DNA of 64,000 nucleotides from Tridacna crocea (GCA_943736015.1 OX031071.1:28614619-28678618), one strand, 5' to 3'; shown: positions 33,529-44,802, counted from the stretch's first letter. Numbers and translations: made by a program. Notes: generated from the letters alone by a model not told the origin.

Positions 33529-33734
33529 GTAACCCTTTACCACACAATCCAGAGTTTTAACTACCCTGTAGGAGAAAGCTTTTGAAAACATTGTTCGAAA
33601 ATGAGAAAATGCTATTCCCACAATATTTTCTTCCCTATCAAAAACAAAAATCGTCCTTTCTGTCACATTTGATTTGTCTGCCAATACTTTGAAATAGGGC
33701 CGTTCTAAATTTTTCTCGTTAGGTAAAGAGTTAA
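33529..33734 (+). mobile_element. TTAA palindromic MITE, loop deleted
   Basis: AATGAGAAAATGCTATTCCC joins the two arms without the loop. Confidence 0.75.
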
Positions 33735-33759
33735 ATGACTTTGAGTTAAAAGACTTTTG

Positions 33760-33858
33760 TAAACAATATGTTACTGGTATATTCTCCTTTTCCCATAATG
33801 TTGTCAAAATCCATATTTGTAAGGGTCCTTAAAACTTGAGATTGTCTTACTATTGGTT
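33760..33858 (-). mobile_element. TTAA palindromic MITE, right-end remnant
   Basis: TTCTCCTTTTCCCATAATGT then TTGAGATTGTCTTACTATTG. Confidence 0.5.
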
Positions 33859-33898
33859 AAGCCATTTCCTTAAAATCTTATACTCTAATGACCCATAC

Positions 33899-33990
33899 AT
33901 CTGCCAGGTTAGCTCAGTGATTAGTGTATCTGGGTCATGTGACCTGGTGGTTGAGGCTCACTGTCTTTTTAGTGACGCACATGAAAAAAG
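33899..33990 (+). mobile_element. tRNA-SINE head fragment
   Basis: GGTTAGCTCAGTGATTAGTG and GTGACCTGGTGGTTGAGGCT match the SINE head; the body is lost. Confidence 0.5.
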
Positions 33991-34488
33991 CAGACTGTGA
34001 CTTTGAAAGAATTTCTGTTAGTTTTATGCCTAAGTCACAAATAAAACAGGCGCGTGACGATTTCTTCCAACTTCGCCAATTAAAAAGACATCGTCCGTCC
34101 GGGCACCATACGATTTTAAGACATTTTGCTCAAGCAATCATAAATCAAACAGGCTTCGGACGGCAGTTTCTTTGGAAATGCTCTGCATGCACTTTTCAGT
34201 TCAGAAAGGCACTGGGCTACAACCGAACTGTCATCGGGTGCGCAACGGGACGGCAACTGCAAGGACGTCTTTCAGACTTTGTGCTGCCATCTGCCTAGCT
34301 ACAGAGGAAAGTCATACTGTCCGAGGATGATATGCCTCTGTAGCCACGTTTTGACCCACACAGTCCTCACTCTGCGGCCTTTTGTAAACAGCAGCAGCTG
34401 CTAATATTATACATTTATCTGGCTTAGGCGAACAGCTTGCAATCTCTTGATGAAGGAAAAGATTCGATAGATTTTGTGGCAGTATAAG
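33991..34488. other. unassigned sequence with a 124-codon chance frame
   Basis: A frame at 33924-34298 starts inside a SINE head and shows no family signature. Sequence with GACGGCA/TGCCGTC words recurs at 34860-35040. Confidence 0.4.
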
Positions 34489-34699
34489 TAATTTCCACAC
34501 AATCCCTACTATTGACGACCCTGAGAAAGAAGTCTTTGGAAAAGATTGTGGAAAAAGGAGGAAATGCTGTTAACCAGCATTTTCTCCTTTTTCCACAATG
34601 TTTTCTACCCTTCACAAAATAAATTTCAAATTTTCAGTCAGTATTTTTTGTCGTCTGCAAATGCTACAAGCCTAAAATATTTTCGCTTGGTAATGAGAA
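34489..34699 (+). mobile_element. TTAA palindromic MITE
   Basis: Both TTAA ends lost; hairpin good. Confidence 0.8.
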
Positions 34700-35159
34700 A
34701 ACTGCCTTTTTCGCCTCAGAACTGATAAATTATGATGAGGTAAGATATCTATATACACTTTTGTAATAAAGTCATCATGTTGCTGTCTGGAAAGATATAA
34801 CAAATGGCGATGCTGCATGGCCATCTGACAGTCACTGAATGGTGCCCGTACAAATATTCATAATGGGGCAGTACCCTTCAGGGCTCAGTCCGGCGCCTGG
34901 ACGGAGGCAGTCCAGTTGCCGGACGGCTGCAGTTCGGTTGCCGGACAATTTGGAGATAAACATTTTCATAAAAATCGGTTGGGTGCCGTCCTATTTCTGA
35001 TAGTCCGGTAACGGGACTGCATCCGGATAGAGCCAAAACGATGACTTAACAGGCTCTCCAATGGCCAAAAAATTGTCCGGTCGCCGTTTAATTACAACTT
35101 TGTTTTGAACCTTGAACAGGCACCCGACTGCGTCTCAAAATTGAATTGCCACTGGATGA
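34700..35159. other. unassigned; GC-rich stretch with repeated TCCGG/CCGGA words
   Basis: At 34880-35040, CGGACGG, CAGTCC and GTTGCCGGAC recur in both orientations, suggesting a decayed palindromic element. No frame is credible. Confidence 0.4.
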
Positions 35160-35265
35160 TTGCGTCAAAATGTCCTGAAAAGTTGGTTATCTGTGACTGG
35201 GGCATTAGTGTGAGAAAGCTGGGAAGCACATGCATAGGTGCACTGAATGCCTTAGAAACAAAACC
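35160..35265 (+). mobile_element. SINE tail fragment
   Basis: TTAGTGTGAGAAAGCTGGGA and CACATGCATAGGTGCACTGA correspond to the SINE 3' half. Confidence 0.4.
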
Positions 35266-35267
35266 CA

Positions 35268-35437
35268 GAAGAAAGACTATGTTGTCAGAAAAGATCATAC
35301 TGGTAACCAGCATTTTGTCCTTTCAACACACTGTTTTCTACCCTTCCCCAATCGAATTTCAATTTTTGATTCACACTTATATTGTTGTCTGCAAGTGCTT
35401 TGAACTTGGACAAGTGCAAAGTTTTGTCCTTTAGTAT
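35268..35437 (+). mobile_element. TTAA palindromic MITE, 5'-truncated, cut by hAT-like element
   Basis: The end TTTAGTAT continues as TAGTATAGAGTT at 38307. Confidence 0.7.
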
Positions 35438-38306
35438 CAGGGTTCCCACGCAGTCGGGAAAACGGGAAAAAGTCGGGAATTTCGTTAAACCCGTTCCCGG
35501 TCTTGAAAAAGTCTTGATTTTTGTTATTTCTATGAAAAATCGGGAAAAACCCGGGAAAAGTGCGAAACGTTTTGGGTATGAAACAAGAATTTAGGACGAT
35601 AATAATCTCCGGTTTGCGTCCTCCATTTTTCAGATAAAGGTCCAATATTTTTACAAATATAGAGACCGGTCGAAGAAGGTGAATTTCCCAAATACATTAC
35701 GGTCTTTTTTTTAGGTTCGCTGGTCCCGGAATAGTTATTCTAATATTCAAACAAACCGGGATCCAGTGTATTGATTTCGGAGAACTCGGTACTTATCCTA
35801 AAATACAATGCAGCTGCGCTTTGTATTTTCCGGGAGACGAGCTGAAGTGAATTGACGTGAAAATGAGCTACAACAGTAAATATTACTGAAAATTTAAATC
35901 CATAGGGGTCTGAAAGGTTAACAGACTTTATCTTTATGAAGCCATGTTATGATTCTAGTCGGGATGAGGTTGACGAGTCAGAGAAAACTGAAAATAAGAT
36001 TGCTTGTCTGCAATCGTGGATCAAAACACTTCAAGTATTAAATCTAACAAAGTTACAATTATTCGTATTTTCAGAAACTTTAAAAGCAGGGATATTGCCC
36101 TTTGAAAAGACCAATTTATTTATTCATGTATTTCAGGTCATGAAAACTGAACAATTAAAGTGAAAATAAAACATGGTACTTTTGAATTAGGTTTTAGTTT
36201 CAATGACTGAAGAGGGAAAATAACTTCTATTTGAAGGCTTACAACAAAACTGTTGTACACTATGATAGTAAAATACTAAATGATATGCAAGGACTTGATT
36301 CTGTGTCTTAAATCATAAAGAAAATAATTCCCAACATTAGAAAAAACAACACATTTTTAGCTCGCCAGAGCACAACATGCTCAAGGTGAGCTTTTGTGAT
36401 CGCCCTATGTCTGTCGTGCATCGTCCACAATTTCTTAACATCTTCTCCTTCTAAACCACTTGGCTAATCTTGATGAAACTTCGCGGGATGTCCCTTATTT
36501 GAATCTCTACCAAAGTTGTTCAAGAGATTAAATTCCACCCATAACTCTGGCTGCCATGGCAACCAAAGAATAAAATCGAGCAAAATCTTTTAAAATCTTC
36601 TTCTCTGAAAGTAGATGGCATAGAGCTTTGATAATTGGTATGTAGCATCTCCTAGTGGACTTCTACAAAGATTGTTCATATATTCCCCCTGGGGTTAAAA
36701 CTGGCCCCACCCCGGGGGTCACAAGTTTGAACATGGGAATAATAAAAGAAAACTTTGAAAAATCGTTTTCTCTGAAACAAGAAGGGGTATAGCTTTGATA
36801 TTTGGTATGTTGCATCTGCTATTGGACCTCTAGCAAGATTGCTCATATGATGCCCCAGGGTTTAAACTGGCCCCACCCCAGGGGTCACAAATTTGAAACC
36901 TAGGAACAAAGAAGGAAAACTATATTTTTTTTCTCTGAAACTGAAGTCCTAGGGCTTTGATGTTTTGTATGTACTATCTTGTAGAGGACCTCTACAAAGT
37001 TTGTTCATATGATGCCCCTGGGGTTCAAACTGGCCCCGTCCTGGTGGTCACAAGTTTAAACATGGGAACAAAGAAGCAAAACTTTAAAATTCTTCTGCTC
37101 CAGAAGTTCCTTATGATAGTTTGCCAATAACAATATTTTACATCTTTTCATTAAATGTCATGGAAAAAGGGGGCTTGGTGTATATTTTCACTGTGGACCA
37201 ATATCTCTTTCATTACAGGAAAAAATGTAATTAAAGTTCATCTTGTTAAGCCACAGACAATAGTTATTTGATTTTATTTCATGAAACGACATGTTATCAA
37301 AAATGGGGACTAAATGTATAATTTCATTATGGACCATTTATAGTCAGTTGGCGCATCCATCCACATTGACGGTTATCTTCTATAGTCCTTGGCATTTATG
37401 AAACTTCATACATGACTTCCTTACGATAGTCTTGTGATACACTTTTCTTCTGTAAGATGTGTCATGGAAAAAGGGGTTACCTTTCACATACTGGACTTAT
37501 CGAGGTCCAATAAATTAATCAGTAATGTTGTGAGCTTTTAGTCTAGGGTTCCCAGTTTGTGCTGGCTTGATTATTGTCTCAGTCAATATCCTTCGAAATT
37601 TGATAAAAAGTTGTTGAGACAAGTCTCATTTGTGTCTTAACAATGAGTGAATGATGTTTTATAATCCGTCATTTGACCACCATTTTGACCAGGAAATGAA
37701 CCCCATGCCTCTTCAATCCCTAACTATACAATCCTGACTTTCAATGACCCTGAAGAAGAAGGGTTGTGGAAGCATTTTGGGAAAAGAAGAAAATGCTTTT
37801 TGCACAGTTACATACCCTATCAGAATTATTTGGCCTTGAACTTCGATGTTTGGCATTTATCTTCACTGTAGACCTTTACTGCTTAGTACTCAGGTGAGTG
37901 ATATAGGACCATCATGGTCCTATTGTTCCCAAATTGCCTGGTTATGTAGTCTTACAAGGATCTATACTATTTGCCTTCAAATTCTTCATTACTTGTAGGA
38001 ACTGTAAGAGAACAGCATGGATCCTTATTAAACTGCCTGTATGGATAGGCTGATCTGAATCTATATTCGGTCATTTGTAGTTTTGTAACTGGCCAAGTAA
38101 AGAAATGAAATAACTATCATGCTGTTAGAATGTTCTTTAAATTTTAATTTTTCATTAAAACAAGGAATGTATGTAAAATAGTAGCTTTCAAAAGGTTTTG
38201 TATTTTCAGTTTTTCTATTGCGAAAAACCTTGAATTTTGAAAAAAATCCTGGAAAAAGTCTGGAAAAAGTCTGGAATTTTGCAAGCAGAAAGTTGTGGGA
38301 ACCCTG
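35438..38306. mobile_element. hAT-like element (CAGGGTTCCCAC ends)
   Basis: TIRs CAGGGTTCCCACG / CAGGGTTCCCACA with GGGAAAA-rich subterminal repeats at the left and GGAAAAAGTCTGG repeats at the right. TAGTAT flanks both ends. It interrupts a palindromic MITE (35268-35437 continuing at 38307) and itself contains a Helitron-like copy (36358-37927). Short frames inside are not convincing genes. Confidence 0.65.
36358..37927 (+). mobile_element. Helitron-like element, copy F (different core)
   Basis: TTAGCTCGCCAGAGC start; ends CAGGTGAGTGATATAGGACC with hairpin AGGACCATCATGGTCCT. The hairpin keeps pairing although its bases differ from copies A-D. The core has ~150-bp units with GGTCACAAGTTTGAACATGG. 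It lies inside the hAT-like element 35438-38306. Confidence 0.6.
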
Positions 38307-38425
38307 TAGTATAGAGTTTTATCAGATCTACCTGATAATGATCATACCTTACTATGAACCTGATGGATAAAAATATCTCATACCTCAGCCCCTCAAAAGT
38401 GACTTCATCTGATACAGAACTTGGC

Positions 38426-38648
38426 TTAACTCATTAACAAACAACAAAACTTTAGGTTTGTCCATATTGAAAGCATTTGCAGACAACAAATTAAATGAGA
38501 AATTGAAATTTGTTTTGGGATGGGTAGAAAACATTATGGGAAAAGGAGAAAATGCTGGTTACCAGCATTAATTTTCTTTCTCGCAATGTTTTCAAAAGAC
38601 GTCTTTCTCAGGGTCGTTAAAAGTTGGGATTGTGTAGTAAAGAGTTAA
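38426..38648 (-). mobile_element. TTAA palindromic MITE
   Basis: Both TTAA ends; hairpin right arm shortened (AATTTTCTTTCTCGCAATG). Confidence 0.85.
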
Positions 38649-38689
38649 AGCAAATATCTGTTCGATAACTAAAGCTCATTTAAAACTGA

Positions 38690-39510
38690 CATTGAATCTA
38701 TTAGGGAATGCTGTTTGACCACAAAGCTATCTGAAACTGAACCTAATGAGAAGGTTGCCTGATAATGAATTTATTTGATATCGGACTACAAGCCTACCTG
38801 ATAATGTTCTAACCAGACAATAAGGATATAATCTGACAATGAATCCTTGATAATGAGCCTGACTACAAGCCTAACTTATAATGAACATACCAGACAATGG
38901 GAACATTATCTGACAACAAATCTATTTAATAATATTTGATAATTCCCCACGGGACAATTGCCCCTCGAAATATCAGCAGAGCATTACACATTTGAACCCA
39001 GGGTCTGATGCTGAAAGCCGACAATGACCTTGTCCCAAGGCAAAAAGCAGAAGAAATTTCAAGTAAGATGGGAGGAGGAATTGTTCGTAAGGAGGGTGGG
39101 GGGGGCAGTTTACATTTGGGGGGTAATTGTCCAGGGGGTAATGGTCTCAGGGGGGATTGTCGCGGGGGAATTTGCAGGGGGGGAGTTGTCCTGATATGTG
39201 ACTACAAATCAGCCAGAATGTGAGAACATTATCATTCTGACAATGAATCTTTGATAATGGGCCTATCTGACTGCAAACCTACATGATAATGAATCTTCCA
39301 GATAATGAGAACATTATCTGACAGTGATTTTATTTGATGATAAGACTGTCTGGCTACATACTTACATGATACTGAATCCACCAGATAATGAAAACATCTG
39401 ACAATGAATCTGTTTGAGTATAAACCCGTCGCACTACAAATCTACATGACAATAAACTTGTCTGATAAGGCATCTATCTGATTATAAACTCTTCAGATAA
39501 TGAATCTGAA
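38690..39510 (+). repeat. degenerate satellite of CTGATAATGAA-type units
   Basis: Irregular repetition of TCTGACAATGAATCT, TGACTACAAACCTACATGAT and CAGATAATGAGAACATT, with a stray group at 40520-40600. A G-rich block interrupts it at 39090-39190. Confidence 0.6.
39090..39190 (+). repeat. G-rich tract with potential G-quadruplexes
   Basis: Runs of 4-8 G occur about every 15-18 bases, each followed by AATTGTC-like sequence. A C-rich counterpart (GGGACAATTGCCCC) at about 38954 suggests the ends of a small element with GGGGGNAATTGTC repeats. Confidence 0.6.
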
Positions 39511-39527
39511 AAAATTATTTAAGAAAT

Positions 39528-39658
39528 AATCTTCTTCCTATGGTGGTTTATCATTCAATGAACCACAATTGTGAGTTATGAGGCACAATAAATAGTCCAC
39601 TTTGGCTATCGCCCGATTGGTTTATTTATTGTGCCATATAACTCACAATGTGGTTTAT
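39528..39658. repeat. long palindrome, copy 1 (truncated on the right)
   Basis: The arms GTGAGTTATGAGGCACAATAAA and TTTATTGTGCCATATAACTCAC pair around 39600. The right arm stops where the MITE at 39659 begins. Confidence 0.7.
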
Positions 39659-39888
39659 TTAACCCCCTTCCCAAACAATCCCTGGTTTTTACGGGTCAGG
39701 AATAGAAGCCTTTTGAAAACATTGTGGGAAAAGGATTAAATGCTGGTAACCAGCATTTTCTCCTTTTCCCACAATGTTATTTACCCTATCATATAGAAAA
39801 ATCATCTTTTTAGCAACTGTTAATTTGTCATCGGCAAAATGCTTTCAATTTGGTCTGGTCCAAAATTTGCCGTTTGGGAAAGGGTTAA
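39659..39888 (+). mobile_element. TTAA palindromic MITE inserted between two palindromes
   Basis: TTAACCCCCTTCCCAAACAA start. Its left TTAA cuts palindrome copy 1; its right TTAA touches copy 2. Confidence 0.88.
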
Positions 39889-40058
39889 GAAATAATCTTT
39901 CTATTGTAGTATATCGTTCAATAAACCACTGTTGTGAGTTATGATGTGCAATAAATAATCCACGAGGGCGATAGCACGAGTGGGTTATTCATTGCGCCTC
40001 ATAACTCACAACGTGGTTTATTGAACAATATACCACGATAGAAAGAAGATTATTTCGA
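39889..40058. repeat. long palindrome, copy 2
   Basis: About 75-bp arms: AATAATCTTTCTATTG…GTTCAATAAACCAC pairs with GTGGTTTATTGAAC…ATAGAAAGAAGATTATT. The strand would form a nearly continuous cruciform or RNA hairpin. Confidence 0.8.
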
Positions 40059-40500
40059 TTCTAACGTGACTAATTCTTAATGAAAGGAAAACAAGTTCAA
40101 ACTTAGAGTAAAAACGCGGATGAAGATTATGTTCCATTGAATAACTCACTAATTGAATGACAGATACAGAATGACGTCACTCTACATAGATTGTCGCAGA
40201 TTTTACCACGCTTTCCTTGCACTGTGTTTATAGAGCCAAATTTGCGTGTCATGTTAGAATGAATGATAAACCACAATAGAAAGATTATTTTGATTCTAAC
40301 ATGGCCAATTCTTAATGAAAGGAAAACAAGTTCAAACTTGGAGTAAACATGTGGATGATGATTTTGTTCCATTGAATAAACCACTCATTGAATGTCACTT
40401 AATATAGAAAGACGTCACTCTGCATGGAATTTCGCAGATTTTACCACACTTTCCGTACACTTTATTTATAGAACTGAATTTGTGCATCATGTTAGAATAT
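40055..40500 (+). repeat. ~236-bp direct repeat, two copies
   Basis: Both copies contain GATTCTAAC, TTCTTAATGAAAGGAAAACA, GACGTCACTCT and CGCAGATTTTACCACAC/G. The second starts near 40291. A fragment of the adjacent palindrome lies between them (40262-40288). Confidence 0.75.
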
Positions 40501-40993
40501 TTCATAACAAACTCTAAGAATTGATCTGATAATAAACATTTATCTGATAATGGAATCTGGTAGGGAACCTATCTGATTACAAGGATGTCGTACTAACAAA
40601 CCTATTGGTTATCTCTTTTCAAAAGAACATATTTTCTTTGATGGGAAAACATTAAGTTAATCAGCAAGGAAAACAGAGAACAAAGTTGTAAACGTTAGCA
40701 GACAAATTGACTGCTGGAATTCCACTCTTTGTCTAAAAGTAGACCAACCTCAATATTCTCGGAAATATTCAATTGGTTAGAGTCATTGACTAACATTATG
40801 ACGGCTTGTCTGACCAAAGTTTTGGGACAGCAGACAAAATGATTAAGTTTTTGTTGACCGAAGTATCCTGGGATATGTAAAAAAAAAATACTTATTTTTT
40901 ACTGTCTCAAAATTTAAGCACTGTACACAACTCTTCAGTTATCTCCATCTCACTACAAACCTATCTGATAACGCAATTTTTATGTCGTTTCAG
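40501..40993. other. intron-like sequence before exon 4
   Basis: Stray CTGATAATG words at the start; otherwise no recognised feature. Confidence 0.4.
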
Positions 40994-41199
40994 ATAGTAA
41001 AGGAAATAAAAGGGAGTTTGGTGGTCCTTGCACGTGCAAATATTGTGGAAAACCGTTCACCAGAAGGGCTGCTCTGGAGATGCACACACGTATACATACT
41101 GGTGAAAAACCGTTCGCCTGTGAAGTCTGCGGGAAAAGATTTACGCAGAAAGGACATATGAAATCTCATTATCTTGTGCATATGAATGTGTCTGTGTGA
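40994..41199 (+). CDS. C2H2 zinc-finger pair, terminal exon 4
   Basis: The acceptor (TGTCGTTTCAG) ends at 40993; entry is in phase 1, with 67 full codons and TGA at 41197-41199. Finger 1 is [21 protein letters not shown], the linker is TGEKPF, and finger 2 is [21 protein letters not shown]. Contact residues are R, A, A, M and Q, G, H, S. The leader ([11 protein letters not shown]) is short and polar; the tail is MNVSV. There is no ATG before finger 1, so the exon depends on splicing. This is one of two finger exons without a recognisable MITE just upstream. Confidence 0.85.
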
Positions 41200-41424
41200 A
41201 GTTATGGTTTTTCGTGTACTGATAAGTCTGGGGAGGAGTAAAAGAATGAGAAGAAAAATACAAAGACACTGATCTTCAAAGCGAATAAGTCATCAAAATG
41301 AAAAAAAAATAGGCTTAAATTTCAAAATGAGTGAAAAGTTCTTAAAGTAACAAATATTGCTTAAATGAATGATTATTCTTGAAATGTGATGATTGCAAAT
41401 AGTAACAGGGATCAATCTAAATAC

Positions 41425-41653
41425 TTAACTCTTTACCACATGACAAAATTTTAGACTGGTCCAAAATGAAAGCATTTGCAGATGACAAAATAAAGGTGAC
41501 TGAAAAAAGGAAATTTATTCTGGGAAGGGTAGAAAACACTGTGGGAAAAGGAGAAAATGCTGGTTACCAGCATTTTCTCCTTTTCCTACAGTGTTTTCAA
41601 AAGGCTTCTTTCTCAGGGGTGTCATAAGTAGGGATTATGTGGTAATGGGTTAA
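41425..41653 (-). mobile_element. TTAA palindromic MITE
   Basis: Both TTAA ends; downstream of exon 4. Carries AAAATAAAGG on the plus strand. Confidence 0.9.
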
Positions 41654-41985
41654 GGTTTGAGACAGATCACAGTCCCATGTAGAAATGTTATAACATCAAT
41701 AATAAGATACATGTATCTTGTATTAAATTTTCTGCAATAGGAAAAATTTTGGAGGACTGATTTTTCTGAAATTTTTCAGAAATATTGCCCTCTGATACAC
41801 CCACTCCATTAGGCTGCTATCTACCGCACTATAACAGAGCGCCATAGATGGCCATACTGAATGCCAAGAATGCCTAGAAGGCTAACAAATCTTTGACATA
41901 TTGCCAAAATTGCCATCAGTCTAGTCCCTAGGACAAGCATCCTTGACAGTCGGTTCAGAATGCCGTCACATTGCTACTTTATCAC

Positions 41986-42214
41986 TTAACCCATTACCAC
42001 ACGAGAAAAATTTAGACTGGTCCAAATTGAAAGCATTAGCAGACGACAAAATAAAGCTGACTGAAAATTTGAAATTAGTTCTGGGAAGGGTAGAAAACAC
42101 TGTGGGAAAAGGAGAAAATGCTGGTTACCAGCATTTTCTCCTTTTCCCACAGAGTTTTCAAAAGGCTTCTTTCTCAGGGGCGTCAAAAGTAGGGATTGTG
42201 TGGTAATGGTTTAA
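41986..42214 (-). mobile_element. TTAA palindromic MITE, CACGAGAAAA subgroup
   Basis: Very like 15072-15299. Confidence 0.9.
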
Positions 42215-42359
42215 ATCACTATTGAAACACAACTTGAATGTAAACATGATATCAGGAGCGCTATCTGATCGCTCAAGAGCACAAATGTTTGCCAGTATGC
42301 CGGTCATCGCACTCCGATGTGATCAGATAGTGGCCATTGGAGATGCAGTAGGGCTCGGT

Positions 42360-43190
42360 TGCAGTCAAATGATATGATAGCACTATGTTACCATCAAATG
42401 GTGATGTGATAGAGCTATGTTACCATCAAATGGTGATGTGATAGAGCTCCTATACAATCAAGTGGTGATATGATAGCACTATATTACCATCAAATGGTGA
42501 TGTGATAAAGTTATGTTACCATCAAATGGTGATGTGATAGAGCTCCTATACAATCAAGTGGTGATGTGATAGCGCTGTGTTACCATCAAATGGTGATGTG
42601 ATAAAGTTATGTTACCATCAAATGGTGATGTGATAGAGCTCCTATACAATCAAGTGGTGATGTGATAGCGCTATGTTACCATCAAATGGTGATATGATAG
42701 CACTATGTTACCATCAAATGGTGATGTGATAGCACTGTGTTACCATCAGTGGTGATGTACGTGATACCGCTATGTTACCGTCAAATGGTGATGTGATAGT
42801 GCTATGTTACCGTCAAATGGTGATGTGATAGCACTATGTTACTGTCAAATGGTGATGTGATAGCGCTATGTTACCATCAGTGGTGATTGGATAGCGCTAT
42901 GTTACTATCAAATGGTGATGTGATAGCGCTGTGTTACCATCAAATGGTGATGTGATAGTGCTGTGTTACCATCAGTGGTGATGTACGTGATACCGCTATG
43001 TTACCATCAAATGGTGATGTGATACCGCTATGTTACCATCAGATGGTGATGTGATAGCGCTATGTTACCATCAGTGATGATTTGATAGCGCTATGTTACC
43101 ATCAGTGGTGATGTACGTGATACCGCTATGTTACCATCAAATGGTGATGTGATAGCGCTATGTTACCATCAGAGTGTGATATGATAGCAC
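42360..43190 (+). repeat. ~32-bp minisatellite, about 26 units
   Basis: The unit TGTTACCATCAAATGGTGAT followed by GTGATAGCGCTA contains the dyad ACCATCAAATGGT. Variants (CTATACAATCAAGTGG, ACCGTCAAATGG, ACCATCAGTGGTG) are arranged in local blocks, as expected from unequal exchange. Confidence 0.9.
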
Positions 43191-43398
43191 TCGGTGATGA
43201 TCTAGTGGCAATATGATGGTGCTTTGATCACGCTCTTGGATGGCTATATAAAAGAGTGTCTGTCTCTGCTGTCATTATGTCGCATTTAGAAACCTTCAGG
43301 ACTGGCGTAGGTACAATTAATTCTTTGGTGTCAAAAATTTTTACTACAGTATGCCACCAAGTGGAAAGAGCAAAATTGGCATCAAAGTTTTGGGTTAC

Positions 43399-43668
43399 TT
43401 AACCCATTTCCACACAGTCCTTACTTTTGACGCCCCTGAGAAAGAAGCCTTTAAAAAACATTGTGGGAAAAGGAGAAAATGCTGGTTACCAGCATTTTCT
43501 CCTTTTCCCACAATGTTTTCAACCCTTCATAAAACCCTTTTCCAACAATGTTTTCAACCCTTCGTAAAAAGCAAATTTCAAATTTTCAGTCACTTTTATT
43601 TTGTCATCTGCAAAATTTGATGCTTTCAATTTGGACAAGCCTAAAATATTGTCAGTTGGTAATAAATG
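43399..43668 (+). mobile_element. TTAA palindromic MITE with duplicated hairpin end
   Basis: CAATGTTTTCAACCCTTC occurs twice (43512-43562). Confidence 0.85.
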
Positions 43669-43711
43669 AAACTTACAACCTGCAAAAACAGTACAGGTCA
43701 CTTGTGTAGGT

Positions 43712-43939
43712 TTAACCCTTTTCCAAACAATCCCTGGTTTTTACAACCCTGAGATAGAAACCTTTTGAAAACATGGTGGGAAAAGGAGAAAATGCTGGTA
43801 ACAAGTATTTTCTCCTTTCCCACAATGTTTTTTACCCTACTGGAAACAAATTTTAATTTTTGAGCTACATTTATCTTGTGGTGTGCAATTACTTTCGATT
43901 TGGGCTAGTCTAAAATTTTGATGTTTGGTAAAGGGTTAA
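43712..43939 (+). mobile_element. TTAA palindromic MITE
   Basis: Both TTAA ends; loop mutated to TGGTAACAAGTA. Confidence 0.87.
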
Positions 43940-44207
43940 AGGGAGGCTATGAAGGTGACTATTATACAATCACTATCGGATCTCGATGGTCGTTACTTAA
44001 TCGCCAGCTGAGCATCATCTGGTTGTTATCTGTCAGCCGGAGAGTGCTTGTAATCACCAATCGTACAGCAATCTGAGACATTCCTCAGCACTCTGTATGA
44101 GCACACAGAGCGCTGTAGATCGAAGCCTAGTGAAATAGTTGTATAATATCTTGTAAATATATTTAAAACATATCAAGCGGGAGATTGTTAAGAGATACTG
44201 TGCATTT
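43940..44207. other. no recognised feature
   Basis: Unique-looking non-coding sequence. Confidence 0.4.
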
Positions 44208-44313
44208 TTAACCCATTACCAAAAAATCCCTGGTTACCAGCATTTTCTCCTTTTCCTACAATGTTTTTCTTTGTCTGGGTGGTAAAAACCAGGGATTGTT
44301 TGGTAGAGGGTTA
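44208..44313 (+). mobile_element. TTAA palindromic MITE, deleted to ~105 bp
   Basis: The left end CCATTACCAAAAAATCCCTG and the right end AACCAGGGATTGTTTGGTAG are mirror images: both ends are now of the AATCCC type. Confidence 0.7.
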
Positions 44314-44426
44314 GATTAACCCACTGTTATACTAACCCAATATAACGTAATAGAGTTTGTAAAAAAGGAAGTACAGTGTTACTGTATGTGCAGCCCACTG
44401 AGCAGAACAAACTGGGGGATATGTCA

Positions 44427-44616
44427 TTAACTCATTATCAAACGACAATATTTTAGGTTTGTCCAAATTGAAAGCATTTGCAGACGACAAAATAAAAGTG
44501 ACTGAAAATTTGAAATTTGTTTTGTGAGGGGTAGAAAACATTGTTGGAAAAGGAGAAAAAGCTGATTACCAGCATTTTCTTCTTTTCCCGCAATGCTTTC
44601 TAAATGCTTCTTTCTC
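44427..44616 (-). mobile_element. TTAA palindromic MITE, right end lost
   Basis: Joined at 44617 to a Helitron-like 3' fragment. Confidence 0.8.
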
Positions 44617-44802
44617 CTAAAAATTCTTCGTTTCTGAAACTGCTGGTCAGATTTTGAAAGGACTTTTACAGGTGACCTTTTCAAAATTGCTTTGCAAAAT
44701 AATGGTTTTGTTTCCAGTGTTTCATTACCTAAAAAAACAAATGGCTATGGTCCTCTCAAAAAATTTAGTTGAAAGATCCAGGGTTATCTTGGCCCTCTTT
44801 GT
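44617..44802 (+). mobile_element. Helitron-like element, 3' end fragment
   Basis: Only the last core unit and the 3' end (GATCCAGGGTTATCTTGGCC) remain, joined to a palindromic MITE cut at 44616. Confidence 0.55.

Noticed and set aside
33924-34298. 124-codon plus-strand frame
   Set aside because: It begins in a SINE head, has no recognisable motif and no acceptor or ATG context.
39008-39223. Glycine-rich 71-codon frame
   Set aside because: It is the translation of the G-rich repeat block.
42360-43190. CRISPR-like array of regular repeats
   Set aside because: Repeats are contiguous with no unique spacers, there are no cas genes, and the setting is eukaryotic; it is a minisatellite.
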